Shown: positions 59,392 to 64,000 of the stretch, piece by piece
How the letters are laid out: each line of letters starts with the position of its first letter
How positions within the stretch are numbered: the stretch's first letter is position 1
DNA from: Melieria omissa
Taxonomy: Eukaryota; Arthropoda; Insecta; Diptera; Ulidiidae
NCBI GenBank assembly: GCA_963971225.1
Contig: OZ020268.1
Coordinates: 58,899,900-58,963,899, forward strand
DNA: 64,000 bases
Direction: 5' to 3'
The notes under the pieces: generated by a model
What the model was told of the DNA's origin: nothing
The model's input: the letters and a program-made list of their open reading frames with translations, nothing else
Database searches by the model: none
Made by a program: the position numbers and the translations under genes

Positions 59392-60735
59392 CACAGTGTC
59401 GCGAGTCCATAGTAGCGAGGGACGAAAATAGAAGGAAAAGTCGTACGACAATAAAATTTTTTACATATGATTTTGTTATAAAGAGAAGTTAATACGCAAA
59501 AAATCACCCTACGGACACGCCCACCTCCCATAAAAACCAAATACTAAGTTGACAGTATCTCGGAAACTATAAAAGATATATTGATCAAATTTGGTTCAGC
59601 AACTCGCATCATCAATTAATAAATATACCAAAAATGGTTGCGATCAACTTACAAATACGCTTGTAATAAAAAAGAAAATATTACAAAAACTACAAATATC
59701 TGTGCATACTTATGCGCACCTAAGTTATTTCAACCCCAAATAGAAAATAATAATACCTTTTTTTAAATTCAGTATAGCATATATTTTCATTCAAAATTAC
59801 ATTTTGTTGATCTGTAATGCTAAGACAATCGGTTTCCGATGATAAATTATTCAAATTAAACCCTCTGCATCTATTTTTGACAAAATTTTAAATTAATTTT
59901 TTTTTATATTGCATTATATCAGAGTTTCGGTTTTCATGTTTACCTTTAATTTTCCTATTAACTGATGTATTTGGTTCGGCAGACATTTACAAGTTTTGCT
60001 ACTTTTCGAAAGTTGCCTTAATTCTATGGCAAGCCGCCCAGTATTACTTTTCTACTTTTTTTGTAATTTTTCTAAATCAAGCGGTATTTGCATATTTTAT
60101 AAACAAAAATTTAGAGCTCAAGCGAAGCGCAGCAGTGGTCGCTGTGTTTTCCTGCCAACCATGCTGCAAAAATGTCCGTATTTTTGACTGTATACGTCAC
60201 TGAAAATGTTGAATTTCTTAAAAAAGTCCAAGTTTGTGCACCTAAAGTCCATGGTTTCTATTAGTACATACTTTCAGCTATATCACACTGTAAAATCTCG
60301 AAGTAGTAAAAAGTAGTTTTTTTATTAGTTTATCTAAAGTTTGATGACATTGCACTTTTATTCCTACGAATTTACGTTTTTTCAAGTAACCGTTACTTGA
60401 AATATGGAAAGCAAAACAAAAGAGGGAAAGCTTCAAAAGAGTTCCAAAAATAATAAAATATATAGAATATATTTACTTAACATAAGGTTCCATGGGAAAT
60501 TTTTCGATAAAAGTCCTCGAACTTACATTCAACAAATTGCTATAATTTCTACCCAAGTTACCAACCTTCACAAAGTGCAAGTTTGGTGGCCTGCCATCGA
60601 TATATAAATTGATATTTTTAAAATTCGTTTTCACATTTTAGTAAATTGAGGTATTTACTTCAGTACTACAAACATATTTTTTTTACATTTACGACATTCA
60701 TTTTTTTGATTTTTGTCCCTACTCGCGACACTGTG
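59392..60735. mobile_element. Transib-like non-autonomous element with 23/12 RSS-like ends
   Basis: 1,344 bp. Left end: heptamer CACAGTG (59392-59398), a 23-bp spacer, nonamer-like ACGAAAATA (59422-59430). Right end on the minus strand: CACAGTG (60729-60735), a 12-bp spacer, ACAAAAATC (60708-60716). The left terminal ~70 bp is clearly related to the outer ends of the pair at 19272-21151 (shared TCCATA, GGGAC and TAGAAGGA). The flanks ACGCG and CAGCG agree in only three of five bases. No transposase is visible. Confidence 0.8.
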
Positions 60736-63700
60736 CAGCGCTGTGTAAACTGTGCAGTCTTGACATGTTGTCATGTGTATGAGTTTTGAATTTCTGTTTG
60801 TTTTTGTTTTTTTGGTTTTTTAAGTTTTACAAATCAATATTTTTGCTACAAGTTGTAAAGCTTTTTTCATTCATTAACAAACGTCAGCAGCGAAGTGTGG
60901 CAAGCAATCAGCTGCGAACTTCAACAGAAGACACATAGTGGAGAGGGGTATGCGAGTGAGTAAGGATCAGGGTTTTTTCTTTAATTTTATGTTCATTATA
61001 GAGCAGTTTTATAACAATTTTTAATTTGCTTCTTCTTACAAAGATTTATTAATTTACTATCTAAAAATATTACCTCTTATTTAATATATTTCCTTATAAA
61101 AAACCTGAACGATTTTTTACAATTACAAACAAATTTATTTATTTATTTATTTATTAAATAATGTTTTTATTTATAGTTAAAAAGAGACTAACCATCCTAA
61201 CCGTTTCACATGGCTCCCCTAATCGATCTGTTATCAAATTTGTTGTACATTTTGATTTCTATTTCATTTGTACATTTAGATCAGTGCTTACAATCAAAAT
61301 GACGCGTCTTAATCGAACGAACAATGACAATCTGATAAATTTATTTCACTTGCTGTTGTTTTTTTTTTTTATTTAGTGAACTTCGCTCGAAACTGCTTTG
61401 TCATTTGTTGTTCATTAAATGACACTTGTGCGCAGCTAATATTGTTGAAATTTGTGTTTTACCTTAAACATGATTAGTTATGATTACGTTTCTTCGATAG
61501 CTTATTTCACTTTCGTTTTTACTATGAAAGAATTGCAAAATGTATGAAGTAAAGCGGCATTGGGGGGAAATTGCTGCAAAAGTTTTTCCCCTACTGGGGT
61601 TTTTATAACACAAAACTCAGACAGATATGAACATAGCAAAGTAACGTAAAGAGATCGTGAAGAATTGGGAAATCGCCGCTAGCTATTCAATAATTATGTA
61701 AGCAATACAAATGTTCTTATCACGTTTATATCTGTTTAACCTGACGCCAGCGGCGAAGCCCTTCCACACATGAAGATTCAGAAGGCAGCAAATTGTAAGT
61801 TATTACATGTTATTGCATATATAATTAGAGATCAATTTTCAAATCAATTTCACAAGTATTGTACGAGAGTTATTCATAGTAAGCAATGGGAATATTCTCA
61901 TTAAAAATAAATATTCAATGAAAAATTAAGCCATAATTCCTTTTGAAAATTATGGCTGTACTGTACTAGTGAAGCCAAGTAAAGTATATTGAAAACGTGC
62001 AACTTGTTGTTGTTATAGAATAAGCCTAGTCTCTATAATATTCGACCAGTGTCCCTTGTCAGTTGCCGCAATCAGTGTTTTGCCTATGCAGCGTCTAAGC
62101 CTTGATCCAGCAAATCCAAAACTAGTAGCTCAGTTTTGCGTAATTTCCAACGTTGATCATTGGAAAATGATAAAAACGCGCATTTGTTTTAATTGCATTC
62201 TTAGTATTCGCTGTGCGCTAACTGCAAATTCGAATTATGGTATAATTGCCGCACAAAAATCACGCACAGCAATTAAGCTGAACCTAAGCCAAGAATGCCG
62301 CATAATTAGTTAGAAAATTTAGTAGTGACATGCAAAAAGCACATTCGAGTTGGTAGAGGCGGGGGAAGCACTGCTAAATATGGCTGGATGCTGCTGACGC
62401 TGCAAAATTTCCCACCCACTATGCCGCGCACACGAGTTCAATAAACTGCGCCGCAAAGCTTTTCGCCGTCAGCTGCTTTTCGATTTAATTAATTTGCATT
62501 GGTGCCCAAGTGCAGCGCTTCAATGCGCCACCGCACGACCAGCTGGCAGCCGTAGCACGCGTTGGCACTTTTTTTACAAGCACGCCGGCGCAGCTATTGC
62601 GGCCCAATAAAATAAAAAATTAATTAACTCAGTCAAAGTTTACGCTCAGCTCAATGAAGCTCAGCTCAGCGGAGCTCAACGCAGTGGAATTAAGACACTT
62701 GAGGAGCGCACGTGGCTTCACGAAGCAGGCTGGCTGCCTAGTTGACATATTGCAGGCGCTATGAAAAAATTGTTTAGCAGCTGAAGCATTCTAATTTTAG
62801 TTTAAAGAAAGTAATTGGAAAACATTCCTTTAAAACTTGTGTTATAAAACCAGTGGACATATTGTTTGAGGCTAACACAGTTATATCCAATTTAAAGATC
62901 AAAGAGCGCTCTTTGAATCAAAAAAGCATAGGTAACACATGGGGTGGGAGAATGACAGTAGTAATAAGGGAAAGGAGAAGCGATATGTCCAAAGGTAGGA
63001 TGTATGTGCCAAGGAAGTTTAGAAGTCGCAAACTGTTTAGGCATTTCAGCCGATGGCCAAAGTCGCCAGTGCTTCTGTAATATTTGTATAATAATTTATT
63101 ATTGCACAAATAAAATAAATAAAAAAATAATAATAAAATAAATATGTTTAGGCGTTTAGGATTCTGAGTGTGCATGTGAGCTATGGAAAAGTTGAAGGGG
63201 AAATTTAGTAAAAAGCTGAAGCATCTTAGTAGAAGTGGTGTGCACCGATTGCTGTTGAAGTGTTGCATATTTAGCCATCTTTTGGCTGTCAAAATTAGCT
63301 TTTGTAATTTACAGAAACTTAGTTTAAAAAAAATATTTATAAGTCAAAGCCTTTCCCTTGCATCTTTCTTTCACTTCTCCTTCTTTCAAGCATTGTAAGC
63401 GTTACTTATAAACTTGATTTCATTTCCTTTCTTTCCACCCACCACATTGTAGCCGTTCTGTAGAGTGCATGGGAAACCGCAGAACAATTTCGATCGATGA
63501 GAAAATCCCCCACAACTCTTTGTCGGCATGTTTACATTACAAATAAATAAAAAAAAAACCAATCATTTATGCAAACAAACACTTTGAATTCCATCATTGC
63601 TCTCAGCCATTTTCAATACAAAAAACATTCTCAAACTAATAGTTTGCGCAATCGAAGAATCGCTTTCAACTTGAGCAGAGAGCTGACGTTGTGCAATGAA

Positions 63701-63842
63701 AGCTGGTACGTGCGGCATTGTTTCTTGATTCTCTCAGCAACCAATTTTGTTCTGGCGGTTGTCGTTCTTCTTCTTGCTGTCGTTGTTGGCGCGTATTTGA
63801 AGTGCTGAAGCACAACACAGCACAGTATAGCACGTTGTATTG
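60736..63842. other. Presumed intron or intergenic DNA, no gene recognised
   Basis: Mostly AT-rich. 62,400-62,760 is GC-richer with a run of GCTCAGCTC-like words. No family motif or mobile element with both ends was seen. Confidence 0.4.
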
Positions 63843-63851
63843 TATATATAA
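63843..63851 (+). promoter_or_regulatory. TATA box of a gene starting at the right edge
   Basis: TATATATAA lies 110 bp upstream of an ATG at 63961, followed by GC-richer leader-like sequence. This fits a TATA promoter with a start site near 63,873-63,880. No clear initiator matches. Confidence 0.4.
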
Positions 63852-63960
63852 GCGCCGATAAAGACACTCGGCAAGTTTATTCGCCCGACACTAGCTAGAG
63901 AGGCAATATTGACAATCGGCAATTGTGCGACAATTGTGAGACAATCGACAGGGCCCTAAA

Positions 63961-64000
63961 ATGACAATAACAACGCGTTCGCTGCAGGAAGCGGCAGCGT
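63961..64000 (+). CDS. Possible start of a coding region cut by the window edge
   Basis: The ATG after CCCTAAA opens MTITTRSLQEAAA in an open frame to the end of the window. The preceding leader has a TATA box at a reasonable distance and the ATG context (AAAATG) is good for flies. Thirteen codons are too few to name the product. Confidence 0.4.
   Translation, partial: MTITTRSLQEAAA

Noticed and set aside
59392..60735. P-element or CACTA assignment of the RSS-ended element
   Set aside because: P elements make 8-bp duplications and CACTA elements 2-3 bp. The related pair at 19,272 shows a 5-bp match, and the heptamer/spacer/nonamer layout fits Transib better. The flanks of this particular copy are not identical, so the call stays provisional.

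Overview
The window is nuclear DNA of a higher fly. Genes are split by short GT-AG introns (about 50-100 bp) and a few long ones, intergenic DNA is AT-rich, and the space between genes is crowded with small inverted-repeat transposons and broken Tc1/mariner copies. The encoded proteins are fly-like. A tephritid-type fruit fly is my best guess, by inference only. No bacterial or viral region was seen.

Layout. 1-11,100: no recognised gene except a possible first exon; degenerate ~140-bp tandem repeats, a pogo-like MITE, a frameshifted DD37D mariner-type element, a hAT MITE with a perfect 8-bp target duplication and a defective Tc1 element. 11,156-13,411: mitochondrial citrate synthase (four exons, presequence exon not securely placed). 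15,674-17,040: a COA7-like Sel1-repeat protein (three exons). 17,041-30,900: gene-poor, with a 1.88-kb palindrome (19,272-21,151) made of two inverted transposon copies, a GC-rich UTR-like block (22.9-24.1 kb) that may hold a first exon, and several tandem repeats. 31,113-33,981, 36,174-37,826 and 46,340-48,605: three same-strand K+-dependent Na+/Ca2+ exchanger (SLC24/NCKX) paralogues, called A, B and C here. They share intron phases and C-terminal architecture but differ in how well the ion-binding alpha repeats are kept. About 8 kb of nested transposons separates B from C. 48,606-64,000: mostly intron-like or intergenic DNA with a signal-peptide first exon at 54,897, several MITEs and a probable gene start with TATA box at the right edge.

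The most notable signal is a transposon family (19,272-20,210, 20,216-21,151 and 59,392-60,735) whose ends look like V(D)J recombination signal sequences. Each begins with the heptamer CACAGTG. One end then has a 23-bp spacer and the other a 12- or 13-bp spacer before an ACAAAA-type nonamer, and the palindrome is flanked by a 5-bp duplication. This is the architecture known for Transib transposons, the relatives of RAG1. The copies here encode no transposase that I can see.

How genes relate: citrate synthase and COA7 are both mitochondrial but show no operon-like link. The three exchangers are a tandem-duplication cluster; A looks canonical, C mildly altered and B strongly altered in the first alpha repeat, which suggests functional divergence.
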